Source: Gallionella sp.
Lineage (GTDB): Bacteria; Pseudomonadota; Gammaproteobacteria; Burkholderiales; Gallionellaceae
Assembly: GCA_028689145.1 (NCBI GenBank)
Contig: JAQTWT010000009.1
Coordinates: forward strand, 1-64,000
Reading direction: 5' to 3'
Length of the DNA: 64,000 nucleotides
Part shown: piece after piece, positions 49,736 through 59,027 of the stretch
Numbering within the stretch: the first letter of the stretch is position 1
Layout: each line of letters begins with the position of its first letter
Translations under genes and position numbers: made by a program
The notes under the pieces: generated by a model
The model's database searches: none
The model's input: the letters and a program-made list of their open reading frames with translations, nothing else
What the model was told of the DNA's origin: nothing

Positions 49736-51229
49736 ATGTCTACCCGCTCGGAGTGTGATTCGTTTGGCATCATAGATGTTCCCGCCGAACGCCTGTGGGG
49801 CGCACAGACACAGCGCTCGCTGCAATACTTTCACATTTCATCCGAGCGTATGCCGGATGAACTCATCATGGCGCTGGCCGAGGCCAAACGTGCCGCCGCG
49901 CTGGTTAACCGTGACTTGGGATTGTTGAACGAAGACAAGGCTTCGGCCATCGTGCAGGCGGCGGATGAAGTGCTGGCCGGACAGCATAATCGGGAGTTTG
50001 CCCTGTCGGTATGGCAGACCGGTTCCGGCACACAGAGCAACATGAACATGAACGAGGTGCTTGCCAACCGTGCTTCTGAATTGCTGGGAGGCACACGTGG
50101 CGAAGGTCGCTTGGTGCAGCCACGAGACGGTGCGGCGGAGCCGTCTGGTGCGGGAGTGGCTGCATTGCACCTTCTCCCGCAAACGGCCGACTTCGTCGGT
50201 AACGTGTCGAAGGTGCACCCCAATGACGAGGTGAATCTCGGCCAGTCATCCAACGATATTTTCCCCACGGCGATGCATGTGGCTGCCGCCAGCGGGATCA
50301 CGCAAAAACTGCTGCCGGCATTGCTTGTTTTGCGCGCGACACTGGAGAAGAAATCCGTCGCATTCAGCGGTATTGTCAAGATCGGGCGCACCCATTTGCA
50401 GGATGCCACCCCGCTCACATTGGGACAGGAGTTTTCCGGTTATGTGGCGCAACTGCATCTGGCCGAATTGGCCATTCGCGCCACACTGGCACCGCTGTGC
50501 CAACTGGCGGTCGGCGGTACGGCGGTGGGTACCGGGCTGAACACCCACGCCGAATTCGGCGAACGCGTCGCCGCGGAGCTGGCGCGCCGCACCGGGCTGC
50601 CGTTCAAGAGCGCCGCCAACAAGTTTGCCGCACTGGCAGCGCACGATGCGCTGGTGGCTGCGCACGGTGCGCTTAAAACGCTGGCGGTTGCGCTGATGAA
50701 GATTGCCAACGATGTGCGTTGGCTGGCATCCGGGCCTCGCTCCGGGCTGGGCGAGATCAGCATTCCGGAAAACGAGCCGGGCAGTTCGATCATGCCGGGC
50801 AAAGTGAATCCTACCCAGTGCGAAGCGCTGACCATGCTGTGCTGCCAGGTGTTCGGCAACGACGTTGCGATCACCGTCGGCGGCGCATCGGGCAACTTTG
50901 AGCTGAATGTATTCAAACCGCTCATCGCGCACAATTTTTCGCAGAGCGTGCGTCTGCTGGCGGACGGCATGGCGAGCTTCGAGGAACATTGTGTGCGCGG
51001 CATCGAGGCCGAGCATGCGCGCATCACCGAACAGCTGGAACGCTCGCTGATGCTGGTGACCGCACTGACCCCGCATATCGGCTATGACCGTGCCGCCGAG
51101 ATTGCCAAGCTGGCACGCAGCGATGGCAGCACGCTGAAGCAGGCGGCGCTGGCATTGGGCTATGTCACGGAAGCCGAGTTCGACCAGTGGGTGCGGGCGA
51201 CAGACATGGTGTATCCAAAAACGAGCTGA
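49736..51229 (+). CDS. fumC: Class II fumarate hydratase
   Basis: A 497-residue enzyme converting fumarate to malate in the TCA cycle. FumC motifs are [19 protein letters not shown] near residues 95-113, [11 protein letters not shown] near 218-228 and [17 protein letters not shown] near 347-363, which holds the catalytic Ser loop. The protein is about 34 residues longer than typical FumC (about 463). The excess is a single in-frame insertion at residues 127-159 (bases 50114-50212). If the insertion disturbs folding, the enzyme could be inactive, but the frame is open throughout. AGGAG precedes the start. Confidence 0.93.
   Translation: MSTRSECDSFGIIDVPAERLWGAQTQRSLQYFHISSERMPDELIMALAEAKRAAALVNRDLGLLNEDKASAIVQAADEVLAGQHNREFALSVWQTGSGTQSNMNMNEVLANRASELLGGTRGEGRLVQPRDGAAEPSGAGVAALHLLPQTADFVGNVSKVHPNDEVNLGQSSNDIFPTAMHVAAASGITQKLLPALLVLRATLEKKSVAFSGIVKIGRTHLQDATPLTLGQEFSGYVAQLHLAELAIRATLAPLCQLAVGGTAVGTGLNTHAEFGERVAAELARRTGLPFKSAANKFAALAAHDALVAAHGALKTLAVALMKIANDVRWLASGPRSGLGEISIPENEPGSSIMPGKVNPTQCEALTMLCCQVFGNDVAITVGGASGNFELNVFKPLIAHNFSQSVRLLADGMASFEEHCVRGIEAEHARITEQLERSLMLVTALTPHIGYDRAAEIAKLARSDGSTLKQAALALGYVTEAEFDQWVRATDMVYPKTS
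50114..50212 (+). repeat. 99-bp in-frame insertion inside fumC, hairpin-rich
   Basis: At the site where FumC normally reads R.VHPNDDVN, the sequence has VQPRDG, then about 27 unrelated residues, then VHPNDEVN. The two GTGCA starts of these blocks are exactly 99 bp apart. The DNA contains stems AGACGG/CCGTCT and CCGAC/GTCGG and a segment CTTCTCCCGCAAACGG, which is similar to the hairpin at 30953. This resembles coding-sequence insertion of a palindromic element. The origin is inferred. Confidence 0.65.
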
Positions 51230-51268
51230 GAAGGTTCGCGACAATCAACGATAAGCCAGCCATCAATT

Positions 51269-51643
51269 ATGACTAAACACACTACTCCCGACCACGCGCG
51301 ACTGGATCGCATCGTCGCCGAAGCGCGCCAGCAACGCGAACTGCGCGAGAGCGGCTATCGCGAGCGGGCGCTCAAATTATTTCCATGGATATGCGGGCGA
51401 TGCGGCCGCGAATTTTCCGGGGTGCGCCTGCGCGAGTTGACGGTTCATCACAAAGACCACAACCACGACAATAATCCGGCGGATGGCAGCAATTGGGAGC
51501 TGCTCTGCCTGTACTGCCATGATAACGAGCATTCGCGCGTTCTGGATGAAGCGGTGCGGGACAGGGGAGACGGGGATCGGGCAGTGGCAACGCATAATCC
51601 TTTTGCCGACCTGCAAGCACTGCTGAAGAAAAAAACTGATTGA
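51269..51643 (+). CDS. yajD: YajD-family HNH nuclease
   Basis: A 124-residue HNH protein. The motif has CGRCGREF near residue 43, then LTVHHKDHNHDNNP near 58-71 and LLCLYCHDNEHS near 79-90. These carry the HNH catalytic residues and zinc cysteine pairs. It resembles E. coli YajD. The biological target is unknown. It lies 40 bp downstream of fumC. Confidence 0.88.
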   Translation: MTKHTTPDHARLDRIVAEARQQRELRESGYRERALKLFPWICGRCGREFSGVRLRELTVHHKDHNHDNNPADGSNWELLCLYCHDNEHSRVLDEAVRDRGDGDRAVATHNPFADLQALLKKKTD

Positions 51644-51675
51644 TTTCCCCCCCGCAACTTTGGGATGTTGCGCAA

Positions 51676-52221
51676 CTATTCGCCGGGCAACCCGCTAACC
51701 TTCAGCAACACCAGCACTGCGCCGCTGCCACCATCCTTGGGCGGTGCATCGCAAAAGGCCAGCACCTCCCGGCGCTGCGTCAGCCAGTGGCGGGTGAGTT
51801 TGCGCAACACCGCTTCGCCGCTGCGGCTGTTGATGCCCTTGCCGTGAATCACCAGCACGCAGCGCAATCCCTGCTGTGCCGCTTCATGTAAAAATTCCTG
51901 CAACAGTTGGCGCGCCGCGTCGCTGGTATTGCCGTGCAGGTCGAGGCCGTCCTGCACCGGCCAGTGGTCGCGCCGCAATTTGCGCAGGGTCATGCGCGAC
52001 AAGCCGTTGCGCAAAAAATCATCCGGGGTAATCTCCGGGGCAAAATCGGACAGCGTATCGGGTAGCGGGGCAGGCGGTGAAGAGGTACGCGGCAAAAATT
52101 TGCGCGGCGCTCTTTGCAGTTTGATGCGGTTCTGCTCGGGCAGCGGCTTTACCTCGCCGACTGCCGCGCGGAACAGCGCGGCATCGTCGGGGGCGGTCTT
52201 AATACTGTTCTCATTACTCAT
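51676..52221 (-). CDS. Smr-domain protein
   Basis: A 181-residue protein with an N-terminal DUF1832-like lead and a C-terminal Smr domain (about 93-178) showing LDLHGNTSDAARQLL and VLVIHGKGINSRSGEAVLR. Smr domains act as nucleases on DNA or RNA. The start at 52221 is preceded directly by a palindromic repeat, so promoter signals are hard to see. It converges with the YajD gene with a 32-bp gap. Confidence 0.88.
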   Translation of the reverse strand: MSNENSIKTAPDDAALFRAAVGEVKPLPEQNRIKLQRAPRKFLPRTSSPPAPLPDTLSDFAPEITPDDFLRNGLSRMTLRKLRRDHWPVQDGLDLHGNTSDAARQLLQEFLHEAAQQGLRCVLVIHGKGINSRSGEAVLRKLTRHWLTQRREVLAFCDAPPKDGGSGAVLVLLKVSGLPGE

Positions 52222-52291
52222 CCGTTCGACCTGAGCTTGTCGAAGGGTTTTAGATTAAGGGCTGGTGGTTCGACAAGCTCACCACGAACGG
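52222..52291. repeat. CCGTTCG...CGAACGG dispersed palindrome
   Basis: CCGTTCG (52222-52228) and CGAACGG (52285-52291) are the outer arms, with CTGAGCTTGTCGAAGGG and TTCGACAAGCTCA inside. This GAGCTTGTCGAA type is a common proteobacterial intergenic repeat. It starts at the base next to the Smr start codon. Confidence 0.8.
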
Positions 52292-52358
52292 TTTAGTGTT
52301 TTGCTTAATCATGCCCTGTCAAAGGCTAATGCACTGGTTGGCGAGGAGCTCGTGGGGG

Positions 52359-53333
<975 letters not shown>

Positions 53334-53412
53334 TCATTGGATTAATCAATAAGGGCAGAATTTACCAGCAATTGCGACAGCCTGTCGAGCATCCATCGGT
53401 TAAAATCGCGAA

Positions 53413-54387
53413 ATGAAAATTATCCGTACCGCCATCGCGTTGCTGGCATTGTCTTTTGTATCGCACACCGCTTTTTCCGCCACCCTGCCGGGTATTCCGC
53501 AGTTCATCGATGAAATGGTCGCCAAGCACCAGTTCAAACGTGCCGAGCTGGACACAGTGTTTGTCCGTGCACAGCACCGCCCCGAGGTGGTCGAGGCGAT
53601 TTCTCGACCTTCGACCATCAAGCCGTGGCCCGAATACCGCGCGGCTTTTGTTAACCGGCAACGCGTCAAACTCGGGTTGGCATTCTGGCATAAATACCGC
53701 CATACCCTGTACCGCGCCGAACGGAAGTACGGCGTGCCGCAGGAGATTATCGTCGCGGTGATCGGCGTGGAAACCATCTACGGGCAGAATGCCGGTAATT
53801 TTCGCGTGCTGGACGCGCTGACCACGCTGGCGTTCGACTATCCGCGTCGTGCGGAGTTCTTTCGCGGCGAACTGGAAAATTATCTGCTGTTGGCGCGCGA
53901 ACAGCAGTTCGATCTGCTCGCCATACGCGGCTCATACGCAGGTGCGTTGGGCATTCCGCAATTTATGCCGAGCAGTTATCGCAACTATGCGGTGGATTTT
54001 AACGGCAACCGCAAGATCGACTTGCTGCATGAAGACCGCGATGCGATCGGCAGTGTGGCTAATTATTTAAAAGGCTATGGCTGGCTCAAGGGTGAACCGG
54101 TCGCGGTGCGCGCGCAATTCGGCGGGGAAAACTGCCCGGGCGAAATCGTAACACCGCGCCGCGTGGCCGAATGGGCTGCCGCCGGAGTAAAGCCGGAGAT
54201 ACATTTCGCGCCGGAAAAATCCGCGCGGCTGATCGATTTTACGCTGGGAGAAAACAAGGAATTTTGGCTGGCATTCAACAATTTCGATGTCATCACGCGC
54301 TACAACAACAGCGATTTTTATGCGATGTCGGTGTTCCAGCTGGCAGAAGAATTGAAAGCGGCACGCAAGGTTGGTTTGCCGAAGTGA
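53413..54387 (+). CDS. mltB: Lytic murein transglycosylase B
   Basis: A 324-residue periplasmic cell-wall lytic enzyme. The signal peptide is about 23 residues (ends TAFSA) without a clear lipobox, so it may be soluble. The catalytic Glu is in VIGVETIYGQNAG near residue 120. GALGIPQFMPSSYRNYAVDF near 179-198 is the second signature. The C-terminal domain ends in FQLAEELKAA. It diverges from trxB. Confidence 0.92.
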   Translation: MKIIRTAIALLALSFVSHTAFSATLPGIPQFIDEMVAKHQFKRAELDTVFVRAQHRPEVVEAISRPSTIKPWPEYRAAFVNRQRVKLGLAFWHKYRHTLYRAERKYGVPQEIIVAVIGVETIYGQNAGNFRVLDALTTLAFDYPRRAEFFRGELENYLLLAREQQFDLLAIRGSYAGALGIPQFMPSSYRNYAVDFNGNRKIDLLHEDRDAIGSVANYLKGYGWLKGEPVAVRAQFGGENCPGEIVTPRRVAEWAAAGVKPEIHFAPEKSARLIDFTLGENKEFWLAFNNFDVITRYNNSDFYAMSVFQLAEELKAARKVGLPK

Positions 54388-54413
54388 TTTTATAGAGGTT
54401 ATGAATATGGCTT

Positions 54414-54555
54414 TGTAGGCTGGTGGTGAGCAACGCGAACCCCGGCATGTACGAGGTCACCCAATTCTGGGGTTCGTGCCTGATGGAACAACTAGCCATT
54501 CCACTAAGCAATCTAAAAACGATTGCTAAGTGGCTGGTTATCACCGCCAGCCTGC
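54414..54555. repeat. Palindromic element overlapping the NlpC/P60 gene end
   Basis: TGTAGGCTGGTGGTGAG (54414-54430) is repeated in inverted form as TCACCGCCAGCCTGC (54541-54555). The first 50 bases match the repeat at 961-1043. An inner hairpin pairs CCACTAAGCAATC (54501-54513) with GATTGCTAAGTGG (54521-54533), 12 of 13 identical. The right end lies inside the coding sequence at 54513-55031, so the element supplies that protein's C-terminal codons. Confidence 0.75.
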
Positions 54556-55031
54556 GGCATAGCGGCGATCCGCCGGGCTCCGTTGTAGCGGTTGCGCCAG
54601 TATTTTTCGCGCATGCTGACGACCATGATTGCTTTGCCGCTGCTGGGAGAATGCACGAAACGCTCCTCGCCGACATAGATGCCGACATGCGAAAACGGCT
54701 GTTTGCGCGTATTGAAGAACACCAGATCGCCGGGGCGTAGCTGGCTCACTTCCGCTTCGCCGCCCACCCTGCTCATTTCCGCGCTGGTGCGCGGCAGTTT
54801 TATCCCCAGCGTGTTCTGGTACACATGTTGCACGAAGCCGCTGCAATCGAAGCCGATTTCGCCGGAGTTGCCGCCATAGCGATAGGGTGTGTCGGCCAGA
54901 CTGAGTGCATAGAATGCGACATCGTTCATGCGCTCCGTGCGTGCAGCGGAAGGCTGATCTGGCGGTGCGATGCGTGTCGTAGCGCAGGCACCGAGCAGCA
55001 GAATGAGTAAGGTAAGTCCAATGCGTTGCAT
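54513..55031 (-). CDS. NlpC/P60-family lipoprotein peptidase
   Basis: A 172-residue murein endopeptidase-type protein. The N-terminus has a lipoprotein signal with lipobox LLGAC (Cys near residue 15), so it is probably outer-membrane anchored. Catalytic residues are Cys in FDCSGFVQHVY near 62 and His in SHVGIYVG near 115, plus a third polar residue. An in-frame ATG at 55058 would add nine residues including basic ones; the start is uncertain. The last 11 residues or so come from the repeat at 54414-54555. Confidence 0.88.
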   Translation of the reverse strand: MQRIGLTLLILLLGACATTRIAPPDQPSAARTERMNDVAFYALSLADTPYRYGGNSGEIGFDCSGFVQHVYQNTLGIKLPRTSAEMSRVGGEAEVSQLRPGDLVFFNTRKQPFSHVGIYVGEERFVHSPSSGKAIMVVSMREKYWRNRYNGARRIAAMPQAGGDNQPLSNRF

Positions 55032-55078
55032 GGCGCGGAATTTACGGTAAAGTGGCATCGAATGCAAAGGGAAATTTT

Positions 55079-55936
55079 ATGAAAAACGCTCTCGCCGTTC
55101 TGGTTTTGTTGTTATGTTCGGTGCCTGCTTTGGCGGAGCTGGAGGTCATCGCGCTCAAGCACCGCAGCGCGGAGGAAGTGCTGCCGGTCATCAGGCCGTT
55201 GCTGGACAAGGGCGATGCGGCCAGCGGAATGAACTACCAGCTCATTCTGCGCACTTCGCCGCACATTCTGGCGCAGATCAAAGAAATTCTGGAGAGTCTG
55301 GATGTTGCTCCGCGCAGTCTGAAAATTACCGTGATGCAAAACGTGGACAGCGAAACTGTTGCACGCCTGACTGAAGTATCCGGCAGTGTAGGCGTGAGCC
55401 GCGAGGTGCGGGTCAGCGTGCCGGGCAGCGCCAACAACGGCGGGCTGAATGCCGAGCTGGGGCAGGGGCGGGACAGGTTGGGGGCTAAAGTTATCTCCAC
55501 GCGTTCGCTTGAAGACGCGCGTAACACCCAGCAACTGCGGGTGTTGGAAGGCAATCGTGCGCTGGTGCGCAGCGGGCAATCGGTTGCCGTTCCGCAGCGG
55601 CAGGTGATACAGAACCAGTGGGGTACGCGGGTGATCGACAGCACGCAGTATCAGGAAGTTAATAGCGGCTTTTATGTGCTGCCGCGCATCAATGGCGCGC
55701 GGGTAACGCTGGAGATCAGCGCGCAGAACGACTCGCTCGCACCGGGTGGCGGCGATCAGCCGACCTTACGGGTGCAGCAGACTTCCAGCACCGTATCGGG
55801 CCGTTTGGGCGAATGGCTGGAAGTGGGCGGGCTGGGACAGCGCAAAAATAATGACGATAGCGGCATCACCACGCGCAGCGCCTCGCGGACAAACGAACAG
55901 CGCTCGGTGCTAATCAAAGTGGAGGAGGTCGAATGA
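55079..55936 (+). CDS. Secretin-like periplasmic protein lacking the secretin pore
   Basis: A 285-residue exported protein. The signal peptide (about 1-19) ends at ALAELEVI. The following LKHRSAEEVLPVIRPLLDK and ILRTSPHILAQIKEILESLDV match the NolW-like N-domain of type II/III secretins. A GQSVAVPQRQVIQ block and the later VTLEISAQND and WLEVGGLGQ segments look like parts of the secretin core, but it is shorter than a full secretin. Its function is unknown. It overlaps the NnrS gene by four bases (ATGA). Confidence 0.82.
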   Translation: MKNALAVLVLLLCSVPALAELEVIALKHRSAEEVLPVIRPLLDKGDAASGMNYQLILRTSPHILAQIKEILESLDVAPRSLKITVMQNVDSETVARLTEVSGSVGVSREVRVSVPGSANNGGLNAELGQGRDRLGAKVISTRSLEDARNTQQLRVLEGNRALVRSGQSVAVPQRQVIQNQWGTRVIDSTQYQEVNSGFYVLPRINGARVTLEISAQNDSLAPGGGDQPTLRVQQTSSTVSGRLGEWLEVGGLGQRKNNDDSGITTRSASRTNEQRSVLIKVEEVE

Positions 55937-57099
55937 CCCATAAACTCTCGGCACATCCGCTCTGGCTGGTGGGGTTTCGTCCGTTTTTCGCATTGGGATG
56001 TCTGGCCGGATTGAGCCTGCCGCTGCTGTGGGCAGCACTGTTCTCGGGTGTTGTTGCGGCACCGGTCATGTCGTTTGGCATGGTGCAATGGCATGCCCAC
56101 GAGATGTTCTTCGGCTTCGGCTGGGCGGTGCTCGGCGGCTTCATGCTGACTTCGACCAAAAACTGGGTCGGGGTTCGCGGCTACCACGGCTACCCGCTGA
56201 TGTTTCTCGCCGGTGCATGGCTGTTCGAGCGGGGCGGCATGTGGTTCGGCGCAAGCTGGCCGCCGCTGCTGTTTCAAGTTTCAAATAATTTGTTTCTGTC
56301 CGCCATTATTGCGATGCTGCTGTGGACGCTGATCCGCAATCGCGACACCGACTCGTACCGCGACAACTATTTCTTCCTGCTGATTCTCCCGGTGTTTTTG
56401 CTGGCGAAGCACCTGCTGTTGAGTCCGGAACATTTTGCGGCCGGTTTGAGCATGGCGGTGGGGCTGTTTCGTATGGCGTTTCTGGTGATGCTCGAACGCA
56501 CCCTTGCGCAGTTCATGAAGGGTGGGTTCCAGGTCTCGATCCTGAACAACCAGGCGCTGAACAAGGCGATCAAGCTGCTCGGGCTGGTGCTGGTATTCGA
56601 GAGCCTGCTGCCGCCGCAATTATCCGGCGGAATCGAACTGCTGCTCGCCCTGTTGCTGGCGGGCCGTTTCATGTTCTGGAAGCCACAACTGGCCATGCAG
56701 CGCATCGAGATCGGCATCATGTATCTGGGCTACCTCGCCATCGTCGCGCAACTGCTGATCGAGTTCGTCCGGCATATCGTTCACCCCGAATGGTCGGTGT
56801 CCCTGTCCGTGCATGTGTTCACCTTCGGCACGATGGGCATGATCGTTCCCGCCATGCTGATCCGTATCTCGAAAGGGCATACCGGCAGGAAGGTGATGTT
56901 CGATGCCGCCGACAAACTGGTGCTGTGGGGCATGATCTTGGCATTCGTATTCCGCATCGTCGCGCCGCTGGTTTATCCTGGCGGTTACACGTTTTGGATT
57001 TATCTATCGGCAGCCTGCTGGTTCGGCTGTTTTGCGACGCTGGCTTGGCGGTATATTCCGATGCTGATGCGGGCCAGGGTCGATGGCAGGGAACATTAG
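55933..57099 (+). CDS. nnrS: NnrS family heme-copper membrane protein
   Basis: A 388-residue polytopic inner-membrane protein with about 12 TM helices. The NnrS signature WHAHEMFFGFGWAVLGGFMLTS lies near residues 52-73. Conserved His/Trp/Arg residues for heme and copper recur through the helices. NnrS proteins protect against nitric-oxide stress in other proteobacteria. It is translationally coupled to the secretin-like gene, an uncommon pairing. Confidence 0.93.
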   Translation: MTHKLSAHPLWLVGFRPFFALGCLAGLSLPLLWAALFSGVVAAPVMSFGMVQWHAHEMFFGFGWAVLGGFMLTSTKNWVGVRGYHGYPLMFLAGAWLFERGGMWFGASWPPLLFQVSNNLFLSAIIAMLLWTLIRNRDTDSYRDNYFFLLILPVFLLAKHLLLSPEHFAAGLSMAVGLFRMAFLVMLERTLAQFMKGGFQVSILNNQALNKAIKLLGLVLVFESLLPPQLSGGIELLLALLLAGRFMFWKPQLAMQRIEIGIMYLGYLAIVAQLLIEFVRHIVHPEWSVSLSVHVFTFGTMGMIVPAMLIRISKGHTGRKVMFDAADKLVLWGMILAFVFRIVAPLVYPGGYTFWIYLSAACWFGCFATLAWRYIPMLMRARVDGREH

Positions 57100-57168
57100 T
57101 CGCCAGTTATTTTTAGGGGGTGAAATTTAATTGGTTTGGGAGAGTAATATGAAGCTTACCATTTGATT

Positions 57169-57198
57169 TATAATATGTATTGCAAATTGATATCAATT
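57169..57198 (+). promoter_or_regulatory. -10 with a 14-bp palindromic operator
   Basis: TATAAT (57169-57174) is followed by the perfect palindrome AATTGATATCAATT (57185-57198), 42 bases before the start of the RHH-HTH gene. The -35 is poor. The layout suggests autoregulation by the encoded DNA-binding protein. The spacing is wrong for an FNR site. Confidence 0.5.
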
Positions 57199-57239
57199 AG
57201 ATTATTATGAGATCCAATACGATATCAGCGAGGTGTGTA

Positions 57240-58208
57240 ATGTTGGGTAAAATTGCTATTCGCAATATTCCTGCCGCTATTTGGGAGGGGTTAGAAACTT
57301 TGGCTCATCAACATGAGCGCTCTCTGGAAGGTGAGGCTCGTTACGCTTTGCAATCATGGGTTGAACCACTAATACAGCAAAAAGAGCGTAGTGCGCGGCG
57401 CATCGAAGTGTCAGCACGTTTGCGTGATCTCCTAGAACAAACAAATAAAACAGTACGTGGTCGACCAATCAAGCCTTCCCATATAGCTCAAGAAATTGGT
57501 GAAGACTACGCTGAGGGTGTAGAAAACTGGTTCTCTGGGGAGCAGGAACCTTCGTTTAAGCAGCTTGATGCTATAGCAACTTACCTTGGTGGTGAAAGTG
57601 TTTGGCTCCGGCATGGAGACCGTCAGATGTTTCCGATAGAAAGCACACGCATTCCAGAAAGTCCGGCAGAAGGATTTGAGTGGTTGCTTGATCTGGCTGA
57701 GCCTGAAAAAGTTAGTTATTTACATTTGGTGCGTAATTCCAATGAAAGAGGTTCGCTTGCCATCGTAAAGCAGTATGGCGATTTACGATGCAAAACTTAC
57801 ATCACGCCCTATCATGTTAGCGAAGTGATTGGAACTGGTGGCGAATCGTCGCTTGCGCACCTTTCAGTGATTTTGGAGTTGCTTTATAAATACTATACAA
57901 CAAAGGGTGGCACCAAAGTCACTGTTAAAAGTTATCTATTATCAGAAGGGAAATTCCGTGCTTTGCTTGAAGGTCAAACACATCCACTCAGTTTGCTACG
58001 AGAAATATCAGATACCCCGTGGTGGGAAGACTTTTGGGATGTAAATCAATTTAGGCAACACGAGTACTGGCTTGGTTGGAAATCAGTTTGCGAACGCATT
58101 TACCGAATTGTTGAATCGACATCTTATTATCAAGAACAGCTAAAACTTATTCGATCACAAACGCATCCATGTTTCGAACGAGTAGCTAACGGGGCAGCTT
58201 CGCAATAA
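57240..58208 (+). CDS. RHH plus HTH DNA-binding protein, unknown C-terminal domain
   Basis: A 322-residue protein. The N-terminus (IAIRNIPAAIWEGLETLAHQHERSLE, residues 4-30) is a FitA/Arc-type ribbon-helix-helix. Residues about 60-115 form an XRE-like helix-turn-helix (PSHIAQEIGEDYAEGVENWF). The C-terminal 200 residues are unrecognised and mixed alpha/beta. GAGGTG sits before the start. Its base and codon use is clearly AT-richer than its neighbours, which suggests recent acquisition. It resembles an antitoxin fused to a regulator, but there is no toxin immediately beside it. Confidence 0.82.
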   Translation: MLGKIAIRNIPAAIWEGLETLAHQHERSLEGEARYALQSWVEPLIQQKERSARRIEVSARLRDLLEQTNKTVRGRPIKPSHIAQEIGEDYAEGVENWFSGEQEPSFKQLDAIATYLGGESVWLRHGDRQMFPIESTRIPESPAEGFEWLLDLAEPEKVSYLHLVRNSNERGSLAIVKQYGDLRCKTYITPYHVSEVIGTGGESSLAHLSVILELLYKYYTTKGGTKVTVKSYLLSEGKFRALLEGQTHPLSLLREISDTPWWEDFWDVNQFRQHEYWLGWKSVCERIYRIVESTSYYQEQLKLIRSQTHPCFERVANGAASQ

Positions 58209-58264
58209 ACTCAAGCCGCCTGCTTATGTAGCGAGTTATAAGGGGGCGTGTTTGAATTGTTTTT

Positions 58265-58675
58265 CTAACCCAATACGGTTTCCGCCAGCATCGCCGGTGA
58301 TAAAACAGAAACTCCCTGAATTGTTTTCCCATAGAGCTGGCCGAAATGGGTGCGGTCGCCGGTGACCAGTATGTCGCAGTGGTGGTGGATGGCGGCTGCA
58401 AGCACAGGGCGATCCTTCTCCGGCAGGTTTACTGTATCCGGTAGCTGCAAGTTACCGGTACTCATGCCGCCGATCTTGATCCGGTCTGCCATCGCTTTTA
58501 GCACGGGCAGGCCGCTCGGTGTCTTTGCGGCCAGATTGCGCCGCGCTTCCTCGAATACATAAGCATCCGCCCATAGTTCATGCCCGGCGGTTTCGCTGAG
58601 TGCGAGTAGCTGTCGTACTGCGCCATCGGCACGAGCTGCGGAGAAAAGGATGTTTGCATCCAGAAAGATTCGCAC
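58265..58675 (-). CDS. PIN-domain toxin (VapC-like)
   Basis: A 136-residue PIN-domain ribonuclease. Acidic residues for metal binding are Asp in FLDANILFSA (near residues 4-8), Glu in VFEEARRNL (near 42), Asp in EKDRPVLAAAI (near 87) and Asp in LVTGDRTHFG (near 106). The start is GTG at 58675, four bases after the antitoxin stop. It is the toxin of a two-gene module with the AbrB-type gene. Confidence 0.88.
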   Translation of the reverse strand: MRIFLDANILFSAARADGAVRQLLALSETAGHELWADAYVFEEARRNLAAKTPSGLPVLKAMADRIKIGGMSTGNLQLPDTVNLPEKDRPVLAAAIHHHCDILVTGDRTHFGQLYGKTIQGVSVLSPAMLAETVLG

Positions 58676-58679
58676 TGCG

Positions 58680-58919
58680 TTAGTGCGACTTGGTTTTTTT
58701 GTTCAGCATGGTAGCCAGCTCGGCTTCGGCCTCTTCGAATTCACGCAAGCGCTCATTGCTGTATAACTCGATGGGTAGGGTAACGGCGGGGCGCAATAAG
58801 ATGCCTTCGGGTGTTGTTTCCGCAATCAGCTGATCTGCCGCAGAGATGCCGAGGGCTTTGCGGAATTGAGCCGGGAGTGTGATGACTCCACGCCCGGTAA
58901 TAGTCAGTGTTGTTTTCAT
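58680..58919 (-). CDS. AbrB/MazE-type antitoxin
   Basis: A 79-residue protein with a SpoVT/AbrB swapped-hairpin DNA-binding domain at the N-terminus (TLTITGRGVITLPAQFRKALGI, residues 4-25) and an acidic C-terminal tail that should wrap the toxin. It is encoded upstream of the PIN toxin, the usual order for antitoxin-toxin operons. Confidence 0.9.
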   Translation of the reverse strand: MKTTLTITGRGVITLPAQFRKALGISAADQLIAETTPEGILLRPAVTLPIELYSNERLREFEEAEAELATMLNKKTKSH

Positions 58920-58924
58920 GCTTG

Positions 58925-58953
58925 GCAGTTTTGCAGAAAATCAGTAAAACTGC
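58925..58953. promoter_or_regulatory. Inverted repeat in the toxin-antitoxin promoter
   Basis: GCAGTTTT (58925-58932) and AAAACTGC (58946-58953) are perfect arms just upstream of the antitoxin start. This is the expected place for an autoregulatory operator of an AbrB-type antitoxin. Confidence 0.6.
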
Positions 58954-59027
58954 AAGTTAAGATCACACGGAGCAGCTTCGAGTTGTCATAAGGGGTTGTG
59001 TTGAGCCGCCCCGTTAATTCGCTAACA

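Noticed and set aside
57185-57198. Possible FNR site at the AATTGATATCAATT palindrome
   Set aside because: FNR half-sites need a 4-base spacer; here TTGAT and ATCAA run together, so an autoregulatory operator is more likely.
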